The translations under genes and the position numbers were made by a program. 64,000 nucleotides of DNA. It comes from Thermoplasma volcanium GSS1 (GTDB taxonomy: Archaea; Thermoplasmatota; Thermoplasmata; Thermoplasmatales; Thermoplasmataceae). Below are positions 56,755 to 64,000 of this stretch, piece by piece. The stretch is taken from positions 1 through 64,000 of the forward strand of contig NC_002689.2 of assembly GCF_000011185.1 (NCBI RefSeq). The letters run 5' to 3'. The notes beneath the pieces were generated by a model, which saw only the letters and a program-made list of their open reading frames with translations, did not search any database and was not told where the DNA came from. How positions within the stretch are numbered: position 1 is the stretch's first letter; each line of letters begins with the position of its first letter.

Positions 56755-58686
56755 ATGCTGAAGCCGGTAAAGATGGCAAGGATACTAATAGTTGCACCTA
56801 ATTCCGAGAGGGATAAGATTGTATCTATACTGCACGACTTCGGCATGATGCAGATAGATGAGGTTAAAGGCGACATATCCCGTCTTCTAGAGCCATCTCC
56901 GGCACCTAGCAAAGCCAAAGAGGTTATGGACTACCTCCAGAAGTTTAGGGGTTATGAATCTATACTCCCAAAGAGGCCCGTAAAAAACAAGGCCAAATTT
57001 TCAGGATTAGACGAGGTACTTCAGGAGGCTTCCAAAATAAATATTGATGAGGATCTTCGGATAATAGTAAATAAGCAAGAGGATATAAAATCCAGCCTCA
57101 GGGAGATTGAAAATAGGCTATACGTTGTCCGCTTCTTCTCATCCTACGACATAGACCTTTCTATTTTCAACGGATCGAGATTTTCATCATATCTTGTTCC
57201 AGCTGAGGATGTCGATGTTGGGCAGTTCGAGGCCGTAGGTGCAAAGGTCACTAGGATGAAAGGGTTCTCAGTAATTACTGCTCCGTCTTTAATTTCTGGC
57301 GAGCTTGCAAAGGTTGCAAACAGGCTAGGGTTACAGATAATACATATTCCTGAGGTTATTGGCAAGCCTGCGGATGTAATAAGTTCTCTAGAGCAGAAGA
57401 AGAAGGATCTTGAAGATGCTGTAGCTTCCCTTAACAAGAGGCTAGAAGAGCTATCAGACAAGTATTATGAGAGGATAGCCCAGGTGAGAGAGGCCTTGGA
57501 AATAGAGGCTAAAAAAATAGATGTTGAAGAAAAAACCAAGGGTACAAAGTATACATTTGCAGTAGAGGGTTGGATACCTGATGAAGATTACGAAAAACTA
57601 CACAATGCATTGAATAGAGTTATAGGTGGAAGCTTCATATTATCGAAGATAAAGACAGATGAAATGCCTCCTACTCTTCTTAGAAACCCGAAAAGAATAA
57701 GCCTTTTTGAGTTCTTTATAAGGTTTTATTCTCTCCCTGAGGGCACAGAGTATGACCCTACACTAATCTTCGCTCTAGTCTTTCCGCTATTCTTTGGGTT
57801 GATGGTTGGCGACTGGGGCTACGGCCTATTCATCCTTTTGATGTCCCTATGGATAATACGCCGTGTCGATAATCCTCCTGCTAAAAGCCATATACCTAAG
57901 GTAATAAGCCGCTTCATCCTTATGATAATGGGACCACAGTCGCTGAAGACACTGGCGCGTGCATTAATTCCGTCATCGATAGTTGCCATAGTGGCTGGGA
58001 TATTATTCAATGAATTCTTCGGTTTTTCAATACTACCATTTACAGTCTTCCATGTATATACTGTTCTTCCAAAACTGATGCTGATCGCTGGATACATAGG
58101 TCTCTTCATGGTATCCTTTGGATTTATCCTCGGTTTCATAGAGGATCTTTACTCTGGTGATAGAAAGGGTGCTGTGGATAGGTTAGGCTGGCTCTTCTTT
58201 GCCATAGGCATAGCCACCATAGGCCTTAACCTTATACACCATGCTTTGTCCTTTTCAGTCAGCACTGGCGTATCGAATTTTATAGCCGTAGGCCTGATAA
58301 TAGCTGGAATACCAATGATAGCCATAAAGGAAAAATCACAGGGTTTCATAGAGATGCCTTCTATAATAAGCCACATACTCTCTTATTTAAGGCTTGTTGG
58401 CATATTAATTGCATCAGTAGTCATTGCAGAAATAATAGATCTTGTTTTCTTGAGAAGTGTAGTTTCCCATTCAATAGGACTCGCTATTCTTGGAATAATA
58501 ATACTCGTAATAGGACAGTTGTTCAACATCATACTTGCAGTTTTTGAGCCTGGAATACAGGGGGCTAGGTTAATCTACGTTGAGTTCTTCTCAAAATTTT
58601 ACCATGGAAACGGGAAGCCGTTTAGGCCTTTCAGATCTGAGAGGAGATACACTGAAAACGGAATTAACCTAGGAGAGGAGAGATAA
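56755..58686 (+). CDS. atpI: A-type ATP synthase subunit I (a; membrane stator)
   Basis: This 643-aa stator subunit has a cytoplasmic N-terminal half (1-330) with coiled coil ([20 protein letters not shown]) and a membrane half of seven to eight helices. The conserved Arg that faces the ring is in [40 protein letters not shown] is the first membrane hairpin. It starts two bases after the atpH stop and closes the operon. The order K-E-C-F-A-B-D-small-H-I puts H and I last. Confidence 0.94.
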   Translation: MLKPVKMARILIVAPNSERDKIVSILHDFGMMQIDEVKGDISRLLEPSPAPSKAKEVMDYLQKFRGYESILPKRPVKNKAKFSGLDEVLQEASKINIDEDLRIIVNKQEDIKSSLREIENRLYVVRFFSSYDIDLSIFNGSRFSSYLVPAEDVDVGQFEAVGAKVTRMKGFSVITAPSLISGELAKVANRLGLQIIHIPEVIGKPADVISSLEQKKKDLEDAVASLNKRLEELSDKYYERIAQVREALEIEAKKIDVEEKTKGTKYTFAVEGWIPDEDYEKLHNALNRVIGGSFILSKIKTDEMPPTLLRNPKRISLFEFFIRFYSLPEGTEYDPTLIFALVFPLFFGLMVGDWGYGLFILLMSLWIIRRVDNPPAKSHIPKVISRFILMIMGPQSLKTLARALIPSSIVAIVAGILFNEFFGFSILPFTVFHVYTVLPKLMLIAGYIGLFMVSFGFILGFIEDLYSGDRKGAVDRLGWLFFAIGIATIGLNLIHHALSFSVSTGVSNFIAVGLIIAGIPMIAIKEKSQGFIEMPSIISHILSYLRLVGILIASVVIAEIIDLVFLRSVVSHSIGLAILGIIILVIGQLFNIILAVFEPGIQGARLIYVEFFSKFYHGNGKPFRPFRSERRYTENGINLGEER

Positions 58687-58750
58687 ACGTTTATCCACAT
58701 TAGCGATACTACTCAAGAAAATATCCCCCTACCTGTAGTATGGTGAGATC

Positions 58751-59350
58751 TTGAATGTAGGCATCATAGGTTTTCAAGGAGACGTGGAAGAACATATTGC
58801 AATAGTAAAGAAGATTTCCCGCAGAAGAAAAGGAATAAACGTTTTACGCATTAGAAGAAAGGAAGATCTCGATAGGTCAGATTCGCTAATAATTCCTGGC
58901 GGCGAAAGCACAACTATATACAAACTAATCTCAGAATACGGAATATACGATGAAATAATTAGACGTGCAAAGGAAGGTATGCCTGTCATGGCAACTTGCG
59001 CCGGCCTAATACTTATTTCCAAAGACACCAATGACGATAGGGTTCCAGGAATGAACCTTCTCGACGTAACAATAATGAGGAACGCTTACGGGAGGCAAGT
59101 CAACTCATTCGAAACAGATATAGATATAAAGGGCATAGGTACTTTTCATGCAGTATTCATTAGAGCTCCTAGGATAAAAGAATATGGTAACGTAGATGTT
59201 ATGGCTAGCCTTGATGGATATCCTGTCATGGTAAGATCAGGAAATATATTAGGTATGACATTTCATCCAGAACTCACAGGAGATGTAAGTATACATGAAT
59301 ATTTTCTTAGCATGGGGGGAGGGGGGTACATTTCCACTGCAACAGGTTAG
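58751..59350 (+). CDS. pdxT: Pyridoxal 5'-phosphate synthase glutaminase subunit
   Basis: This 199-aa class I glutaminase feeds ammonia to PdxS (not in this window). It has VGIIGFQGDVEEHI, the oxyanion region SLIIPGGESTTIYKL, the catalytic Cys in MATCAGLILIS, and the His-Glu pair in TFHPELTGD. The start is TTG, fixed by GGTGA (58742-58746). The last ~11 codons (GGGGYISTATG) come from a repeat that recurs downstream, so the natural C-terminus after HEYFLSM appears replaced. gcvT starts just after the stop. Confidence 0.9.
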   Translation: MNVGIIGFQGDVEEHIAIVKKISRRRKGINVLRIRRKEDLDRSDSLIIPGGESTTIYKLISEYGIYDEIIRRAKEGMPVMATCAGLILISKDTNDDRVPGMNLLDVTIMRNAYGRQVNSFETDIDIKGIGTFHAVFIRAPRIKEYGNVDVMASLDGYPVMVRSGNILGMTFHPELTGDVSIHEYFLSMGGGGYISTATG

Positions 59351-59359
59351 GTGATAGGG

Positions 59360-60439
59360 ATGAAGACTGTCCTTTATGATGAACATGTAAAATTAAACGC
59401 ACACTTTACCGATTTCAATGGTTGGGATATGCCTCTTTACTACAAGAGCATAATCGAAGAACACATGTCTGTACGTAAGCACGCAGGAATATTCGATGTA
59501 TCTCACATGGGAGATATAACAGTCAGAGGTAGAGAAGCTGGAAAGTTCCTCGACCATATGTTTCCCACAAAAGTATCGAGTCTCAATGATGGTGAATGTA
59601 TATATACTGCCTTCTTAAATGAAAAAGGTCAGATGATAGATGATACAATCGTATACAGAATGAGCAGCGATTCATACTTTTTTGTGCCGAACGCTGGTAC
59701 CACAGATAAAATATATGAATGGGTTACAAAAAATTCTAAAGGTTTTGATGTAAAAATAGAAAACGTTTCGAGCAAAATATCGAGCATTGCATTGCAGGGC
59801 CCAGAATCTGAATCTGTAATATCCGAACTTGGATTTTCATATCCAGGTTACTTTAAATTCACATACGTAAACGGGAAGTATAAGAACGCAATAACTGGAA
59901 AAAACGATATAATAATATCCGGTACTGGATATACAGGAGAGAAAGGAGTTGAGTTTATAATTCCGAACGAGTATGCCGTTGAACTTTGGAGAAAACTCCT
60001 CTCATTAGTAGAGAAGAGATCTGGGTTGCCATGTGGACTTGGCTCAAGGGATACTCTTCGAATGGAGAAGGGAATGCTTCTGTCTGGACACGATTTCAAC
60101 GAAAACAGAGATCCATATGAAGCTTCTATATCTTTTATAGTTAACAACGATGGTGATTTTATTGGCAAGAAAAGCTTAGAAGATAGAAGAAAGGAAGATA
60201 AACAGATATTCAGAGGTTTTATATTATCGGATGGAATACCAAGATCAGGAAATTCAGTAAAGGTAAATGGCAAAGTTGTAGGAACACTGACGAGCGGTTC
60301 TATTTCACCGGTATTAAATAAAGGTATAGCTTTAGGTTATATAGATAAAGAATATTCTAAAGAAGGGACAAAGGTTTTCGTTGAGATAAGGGGAAAGGAT
60401 CACGAGGCTACGGTTTCAAGGCCAAAGATAGTAAAGTAG
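59360..60439 (+). CDS. gcvT: Aminomethyltransferase (glycine cleavage T-protein)
   Basis: This protein of about 359 aa transfers the methylene of glycine to tetrahydropterin in the glycine cleavage system. It begins TVLYDEHVKLNAHFTDFNGW, then DMPLYYKSIIEEHMSVRKHAGIFDVSHMGDI, the classic T-protein start. ISGTGYTGEKGVEFIIPNE and GLGSRDTLRMEKGMLLSGHD follow. The start ATG 59360 has GGTGA at 59350-59354. GTG 59351 lies within that site. It is directly downstream of the pdxT stop, inside a segment bounded by inverted repeats. Codons look more AT-rich than in the ATPase genes, judged by eye. Confidence 0.94.
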   Translation: MKTVLYDEHVKLNAHFTDFNGWDMPLYYKSIIEEHMSVRKHAGIFDVSHMGDITVRGREAGKFLDHMFPTKVSSLNDGECIYTAFLNEKGQMIDDTIVYRMSSDSYFFVPNAGTTDKIYEWVTKNSKGFDVKIENVSSKISSIALQGPESESVISELGFSYPGYFKFTYVNGKYKNAITGKNDIIISGTGYTGEKGVEFIIPNEYAVELWRKLLSLVEKRSGLPCGLGSRDTLRMEKGMLLSGHDFNENRDPYEASISFIVNNDGDFIGKKSLEDRRKEDKQIFRGFILSDGIPRSGNSVKVNGKVVGTLTSGSISPVLNKGIALGYIDKEYSKEGTKVFVEIRGKDHEATVSRPKIVK

Positions 60440-60865
60440 TACATCGAAATAACACGCCGCAGTGGAAATAGACCTCTCCCTCTCCCGACTATTTTTATGG
60501 ATTGTGATGAAGAAAAATTCCTACTTACATGAAATACGAATACGAGAAAAGTGCCGAGATGAGAAATCATCTCTAAAAGAATACTTTAGTTAAGCTAAAT
60601 TTTTGAAAGAACGTTGGTTTTAATGACATGATCTCTGCGAAGGCTTATTTCATATGCCTTCTTCCAAAATAATTCTTTATGCATGTTTAATGGAAGTATA
60701 AAGAATAGTATCATTAGACTTGCAAGTAAGAAACAGTTGCTGCGTTTCAACGAATATCCGCACATTGGCGTTACGGAGATCAGTGACCATTACGATGATT
60801 TGATTGGTTATCGCTAGCTTGTCATTGCATTTCCATAGCTGCAGTGGAAATGTACCCCTCCCCCT
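60440..60865. other. 426-bp region between gcvT and the epimerase: transposon-end copies and ORF remnant
   Basis: Besides the two repeat copies (60459-60486 and 60841-60865), a 44-codon frame runs from ATG 60683 to TAG 60817 on the plus strand and reads FNGSIKNSIIRLASKKQLLR, then FNEYPHIGVTEISDHYDDLI. It resembles a transposase scrap, but I cannot name a family. The rest is AT-rich without recognisable signals. Confidence 0.4.
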
Positions 60866-61804
60866 CTACAGTATCTGATTCATTACTTCATTTATAGATT
60901 TCTTCACAGCTTCATCGCTGCTATACTTATTTTTCCAACCTGTTTTTTTAAGCTTAGCTATATCCATCATGGCATATTTTACGTCTCCAGGCCACCCTCT
61001 TCCATTGTATCCACCGCGGTGTACAATTGCCGTATCTTTAAGTCCCATAGCCTCCAGCACAAATTTTGCAATCTTATCGACACTAGTAACATCGTCATTG
61101 CCTAGGTTGAATGGTTCAACGCCTTTTACGTGTTCATAAACGTATATCATTGATCCGATGAGATCTTCAACGTGTATGTATGACTTCGCTTGAGTTCCGT
61201 CTCCTAGAACTTCTAGTTCTTTCTTGTTGTTCTTAAGTTTATTTATAAAATCAAATATTACGCCATGCGTTGAGTTTTTTCCAACAACATTTGCAAACCT
61301 GAAAAGAAGCGCGTTAAAACCGTAGTAGCTAGCGTATGCTGATATAAAAGCCTCTGCTGCAAGTTTAGAGGCTCCGTAAGAAGATATGGGCAAAAGTGGT
61401 CCATAGTTCTCAGGTGTAGGTATAACCTTTGCTTCTCCATACACCGTTGAGCTGGAAGCAAATAATATGTCTTTTATGTCAGACTTCCTCATCATTTCTA
61501 GCACACTGATTGTGCCTTCAACGTTGACCTTCATATCAAGCGCAGGATTTGAAGATCCATTCCTCACATCAGAATCAGCTGCCAGGTGCACAACAATGTC
61601 ATAGTGATATCCATCTATTCCATTCAGTATGTCCTTCTTTATGAATTTAAAATTAGGATTATCATAGAATTTTTTTATGTACCTATCATCAGTTATGCTC
61701 AGGTTATCAATGACAGTCACTTCATTTTTAGGCAGCAAATGCTCCACCATATTCGAACCTATGAAGCCGGCGCCCCCTGTTATGAGTATCCTTTTGTTTT
61801 CCAT
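60866..61804 (-). CDS. NAD-dependent sugar epimerase/dehydratase (UDP-glucose 4-epimerase-like)
   Basis: This is an extended short-chain dehydrogenase of 312 aa. It has the Rossmann motif ILITGGAGFIGSNMVEHLL at the N-terminus. The catalytic Ser-Tyr-Lys are in FASSSTVYGEAK and ISSYGASKLAAEAFIS (YxxxK). NVVGKNSTHGVIFDFI and the C-terminal WPGDVKYAMMDIAKLKKTGW match UDP-glucose 4-epimerase-type enzymes. The sugar is not certain. The stop codon sits directly at a repeat copy (60841-60865). Confidence 0.9.
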   Translation of the reverse strand: MENKRILITGGAGFIGSNMVEHLLPKNEVTVIDNLSITDDRYIKKFYDNPNFKFIKKDILNGIDGYHYDIVVHLAADSDVRNGSSNPALDMKVNVEGTISVLEMMRKSDIKDILFASSSTVYGEAKVIPTPENYGPLLPISSYGASKLAAEAFISAYASYYGFNALLFRFANVVGKNSTHGVIFDFINKLKNNKKELEVLGDGTQAKSYIHVEDLIGSMIYVYEHVKGVEPFNLGNDDVTSVDKIAKFVLEAMGLKDTAIVHRGGYNGRGWPGDVKYAMMDIAKLKKTGWKNKYSSDEAVKKSINEVMNQIL

Positions 61805-61977
61805 GCGAACGGATTATCAGCAATCTGAATATAATTATTTACATTGTATTTTTAAATGCATGCCCATGACAATAAAATAGCCACTATGACGAATATACAT
61901 TACAGTATGTAATAATCATCTACATAATTTTGGGTTAAGTCACAAATAATTTTAGAATGGAATCATTCATCCATGCC

Positions 61978-62181
61978 ATGCAGCAAAAACTTCATTGCCT
62001 CATCTGTGGAACACCAATATACTCTGGTTTATATTGTTCTGATTGCGAATCAGAGATGGAGAGGTCTAGGACAAGCGACGAGGAGAGCTTTGACGAATGG
62101 ATTTCAAAAACAAGGGAAAAAAACAGAATTTCATCGCCTCCAGAGGATACGATCCCGCTAGATCAATTTAACGAGTATTAA
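61978..62181 (+). CDS. Small zinc-ribbon protein
   Basis: This is a 67-aa protein with an N-terminal treble-clef-like zinc site CLICGTPIYSGLYCSDC and an acidic, Ser-rich tail ending PLDQFNEY. Archaeal proteins of this kind (DUF2116-like) are of unknown function, possibly DNA- or protein-binding. The frame opens at ATG 61957. I prefer ATG 61978 because a TATA-like AAATAATTTTA (61944-61954) is centred about 28 bp upstream. It lies between the divergent epimerase gene and superoxide dismutase. Confidence 0.7.
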   Translation: MQQKLHCLICGTPIYSGLYCSDCESEMERSRTSDEESFDEWISKTREKNRISSPPEDTIPLDQFNEY

Positions 62182-62253
62182 TTAATATTAATTCTTACTT
62201 AAATTTTAAAAAAATTTTTAAAGAAAGAAGGCATTGTCTAAGTAGGTGAAAAA

Positions 62254-62871
62254 ATGGCAGAAACCTGGGAGATAAAGGAAAAATTAAAACCGAGAGGACT
62301 AGAAGGAATATCAGATGTACAGATAGACAACCACTTCGATGTGCATTATAAGGGATATGTAAACAAGCTAAACGAGATATGGTCAAGGCTCCCTGACGTT
62401 GACAGGAGCAAGGCTAACCAGAATTATAGTGAGTTCAGGGCTCTTAAGCTAGAGGAGACTTTTAACTACGGAGGCTCTTTCCTGCACGAACTCTACTTTG
62501 AGGGCCTTACCCCGAGTCACAGCGAAGTCCCTGACGAGTTCAAAGATGCAGTAGCTAAGGACTTCGGATCATACGAAAAGTGGCTGGAAGATTTCAAAGC
62601 TACTGGTACAGCCTTTAGAGGATGGGCCATACTTGTATTCGATCTCAACTATGGAAAGCTTAGGAACATAGGCTCAGATGCGCATAACGTAGGCTTGATA
62701 TGGAACTCAATCGCAATACTAACCATGGATGTTTACGAACATGCTTACTACGTTGATTACGGCGCTAAGAGAGCACCGTACCTTGACGCCTTCATGAAGA
62801 ACGTCAACTGGCCTGTTGTGCTTAAGAGGCTAGAGAAGGCTAAGAAGGCTTACGAAGCTTTCAAATCCTGA
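62254..62871 (+). CDS. sod: Superoxide dismutase (Fe/Mn type)
   Basis: This 205-aa enzyme disproportionates superoxide. Metal ligands are recognisable in HFDVHYKGYVNKLNEIW (His), GSFLHELYFEGL (His), and DVYEHAYYVDYG (Asp and His near the C-terminus). The length is typical for archaeal Fe/Mn SOD. An AT-rich promoter (TTAAATTTTAAAAAAA) and AGGTGA ribosome-binding site (62243-62248) precede the ATG. The glycosylase gene follows seven bases later. Confidence 0.95.
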   Translation: MAETWEIKEKLKPRGLEGISDVQIDNHFDVHYKGYVNKLNEIWSRLPDVDRSKANQNYSEFRALKLEETFNYGGSFLHELYFEGLTPSHSEVPDEFKDAVAKDFGSYEKWLEDFKATGTAFRGWAILVFDLNYGKLRNIGSDAHNVGLIWNSIAILTMDVYEHAYYVDYGAKRAPYLDAFMKNVNWPVVLKRLEKAKKAYEAFKS

Positions 62872-62878
62872 ATTTTTT

Positions 62879-63493
62879 ATGGATTTTAACCAGTATTTTT
62901 TACCACTTTTTCAAGGAGAAGCCTCATTAATTATAAACAAAAAAGTTGAAGAATTCAAATTATTTGATAGGAAAAACAAGGACGCGCTCTTCGAAGAACT
63001 ATGTTTTTGCATTCTGGCCGCAAATACATCTGCCAGAATGGCGCTAGATATGCAGAATCGTATAGGAAAAGGCTTTTTATATCTATCAGAGAACGAATTA
63101 AGAGAGAAGCTGAAGGCATTTAAATACAGATTCTACAATGTCAGGCCTAGGTATATAGTGGAGTCGAGGGATATCGTTGATGAACTACCTTACATAGTGT
63201 CAATGGACAACAAGGAAGAAGCAAGGGATCTACTTGTGGAGAACGTATACGGTTTTGGATATAAGGAAGCTTCGCATTTCCTCAGAAACGTAGGCGTATT
63301 TGATTTTGCTATACTTGATAAACACATACTTGAATGGCTCTCACGTTACTTTCAAGTAAAGAAAAATACAAGTAGGAAAAACTACCTATACAATGAATCT
63401 ATATTTAGGGAAATAGCAAAATCCGTTGGCATGGAACCTGGCGTTCTGGATCTCTATATATGGTATATGGAGACAGGGACAGTTATAAAGTAA
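62879..63493 (+). CDS. ogg: 8-oxoguanine DNA glycosylase/lyase (Ogg2 type)
   Basis: This 204-aa HhH-GPD-family enzyme excises oxidised guanine. The compact archaeal Ogg2 type is indicated by LCFCILAANTSARMALDMQ, the hairpin region LVENVYGFGYKEASHFLRNVG with the catalytic Lys, and FAILDKHILEWLSRYFQ with the catalytic Asp. It lies seven bases after sod, so two oxidative-damage genes form one unit. A run of eight T (63499-63506) follows the stop and is a likely terminator. Confidence 0.9.
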   Translation: MDFNQYFLPLFQGEASLIINKKVEEFKLFDRKNKDALFEELCFCILAANTSARMALDMQNRIGKGFLYLSENELREKLKAFKYRFYNVRPRYIVESRDIVDELPYIVSMDNKEEARDLLVENVYGFGYKEASHFLRNVGVFDFAILDKHILEWLSRYFQVKKNTSRKNYLYNESIFREIAKSVGMEPGVLDLYIWYMETGTVIK

Positions 63494-63497
63494 ATAA

Positions 63498-63507
63498 ATT
63501 TTTTTTG
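63498..63507 (+). terminator. Oligo-T terminator after ogg
   Basis: AATTTTTTTT follows the stop codon by a few bases, with no preceding hairpin. Oligo-T runs are sufficient terminators in archaea. Confidence 0.5.
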
Positions 63508-63513
63508 TAAGAG

Positions 63514-63598
63514 TGCGGAGGGAGGGATTTGAACCCTCGCATCCCTACGGAACCAGACCCTCAATCTGGCGCCTTTGACCAGTCTCGACAACCTCCGC
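63514..63598 (-). tRNA. tRNA-Leu, anticodon GAG
   Basis: The 85-nt gene folds as a type II tRNA. The acceptor stem is GCGGAGG/CCTCCGC with discriminator A73. The anticodon arm is CCAGA-TTGAGGG-TCTGG with anticodon GAG. The long variable arm (TTCCGTAGGGATGC) and the T-loop arm GAGGG-TTCAAAT-CCCTC follow. CCA is not encoded. It reads CUC and CUU codons. Confidence 0.95.
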
Positions 63599-63670
63599 AG
63601 TATAAGGCTTTTAGGACGATATCTAATAGAGGATACGTCAATTGCAACTCAATTAATAAACTCTTTGCGC

Positions 63671-64000
63671 TTATAGGACGTAGGTTAAAACCAATCCAAG
63701 TATCGGTGATATAATCCACATTACAACTATGTAGAGAAATGGTCTTAGATATATCGCTTTCGCTTTGTACGATAGGCCTGCCCCTAATACGCTGGACGTG
63801 AGCGTCTGAGTGTTCGACATTGGTATGGAAAATAAGGTTGAAACCTCAACAGCGAGTGCAGACACGATCTGAGACGTGAAGGCATTGGTGTATTTCAACA
63901 TGTACATATTCTGGGAAACGCTTTTCATAACGCCGCTGCTGAACATGAAAGTTCCCAAAAATACTGCAGCAACAATCACTATGTTGTTCTCCGTATTGAA
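63671..64000 (-). CDS. PiT-family inorganic phosphate transporter (C-terminal part, cut by window edge)
   Basis: This is the last ~110 residues of a membrane protein that continues past the window edge; the frame is open to 64000. It has three to four hydrophobic segments and the conserved PiT-like stretch SIPMSNTQTLTSSVLGAGLSYKAKA, comparable to PVSTTHxLTGAIIGAG of PHO4 transporters. It probably carries phosphate or sulfate with H+ or Na+. It ends with a helix (PFLYIVVMWIISPILGLVLT). Confidence 0.75.
   Translation of the reverse strand, partial: FNTENNIVIVAAVFLGTFMFSSGVMKSVSQNMYMLKYTNAFTSQIVSALAVEVSTLFSIPMSNTQTLTSSVLGAGLSYKAKAIYLRPFLYIVVMWIISPILGLVLTYVL

Larger units (their letters stand above)
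59313..60865. repeat. Segment bounded by inverted ~24-bp repeats, containing gcvT
   Basis: The left repeat (59313-59342) reads GGGGGA, GGGGGG, then TACATTTCCACTGCAA. The right copy (60841-60865), inverted, reads GCAGTGGAAATGTACCCC then TCCCCCT. A third, diverged copy in the same orientation as the right one lies at 60459-60486 (GCAGTGGAAATAGACC). The G-rich tips face outward, as in transposon terminal repeats. gcvT (59360-60439) lies between them. It could be a decayed insertion sequence whose inside was replaced, or separate solo ends. Confidence 0.55.

Overview
The window is a gene-dense chromosomal segment of a thermoacidophilic archaeon of the genus Thermoplasma. It looks AT-rich, by eye about 40% G+C. 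Archaeal information genes (S19e, L31e, L39e, aIF6, XPD helicase, DNA polymerase D large subunit, type IA topoisomerase, GPN and DRG GTPases) lie next to a bacterial-style FtsZ and an archaeal A-type ATPase operon. The catalytic A subunit of that ATPase is interrupted by a 186-residue mini-intein at the P-loop Lys-Thr junction. From what is known of inteins this matches Thermoplasma volcanium better than T. acidophilum, whose VMA intein is shorter. Starts alternate between leaderless ATGs about 22-28 nt after a TATA box and operon-internal genes with GGTGA-type ribosome-binding sites, often with TTG or GTG starts.

Layout. 0.1-7 kb: DRG GTPase, a formate-dehydrogenase-like operon (catalytic subunit plus sulfhydrogenase beta/gamma-like electron-transfer subunits), and an MFS (phosphate-symporter-like) transporter. 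7-7.6 kb: TnpB relic. 7.7-9.6 kb: translation operon (S19e, PDCD5, L39e, L31e, aIF6). 9.6-16.3 kb: pyrE, XPD, GNAT, SAM synthetase, purH, enoyl-CoA hydratase. 16.3-19.8 kb: minus-strand operon of acylphosphatase, topA and a presenilin-like protease. 19.9-23.7 kb: ABC exporter and a ferritin-VIT fusion. 23.9-36.8 kb: class III aminotransferase, Hjc-like nuclease, ArsA-like ATPase, ftsZ, pyrF, SppA, cobalamin genes cbiB and cbiP, valS, pyrG, with two more TnpB relics between them. 36.8-37.7 kb: an 890-bp stretch without a protein gene, holding another TnpB scrap and two candidate structured RNAs. 37.7-49.5 kb: SCP2 protein, polC, GPN GTPase, DUF99, hemerythrin, a stand-alone encapsulated-ferritin homologue, a regulator, a decayed IS200/IS605-type locus, TPR protein, NifX-like protein, exonuclease III and glyA. 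49.7-58.7 kb: the A-ATPase operon K-E-C-F-A(intein)-B-D-small membrane protein-H-I. 58.7-64 kb: pdxT, gcvT, sugar epimerase, Zn-ribbon protein, superoxide dismutase, Ogg2-type glycosylase, tRNA-Leu(GAG) and the end of a PiT-type transporter.

The most interesting points are: (i) a strongly foldable element with four nested helices and a terminal hairpin in the leader of the SCP2 gene, preceded by a second promoter-hairpin-T-run unit; (ii) an unlisted 57-codon membrane protein overlapping both neighbours in the ATPase operon, in the position of methanosarcinal AhaG; (iii) a segment bounded by about 24-bp inverted repeats that contains gcvT and has rewritten the 3' end of pdxT; (iv) three TnpB relics with conserved right-end hairpins, one with its loop inverted; (v) an encapsulin-type ferritin without an encapsulin nearby.

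All calls come from reading the sequence. No database search or folding computation was run.
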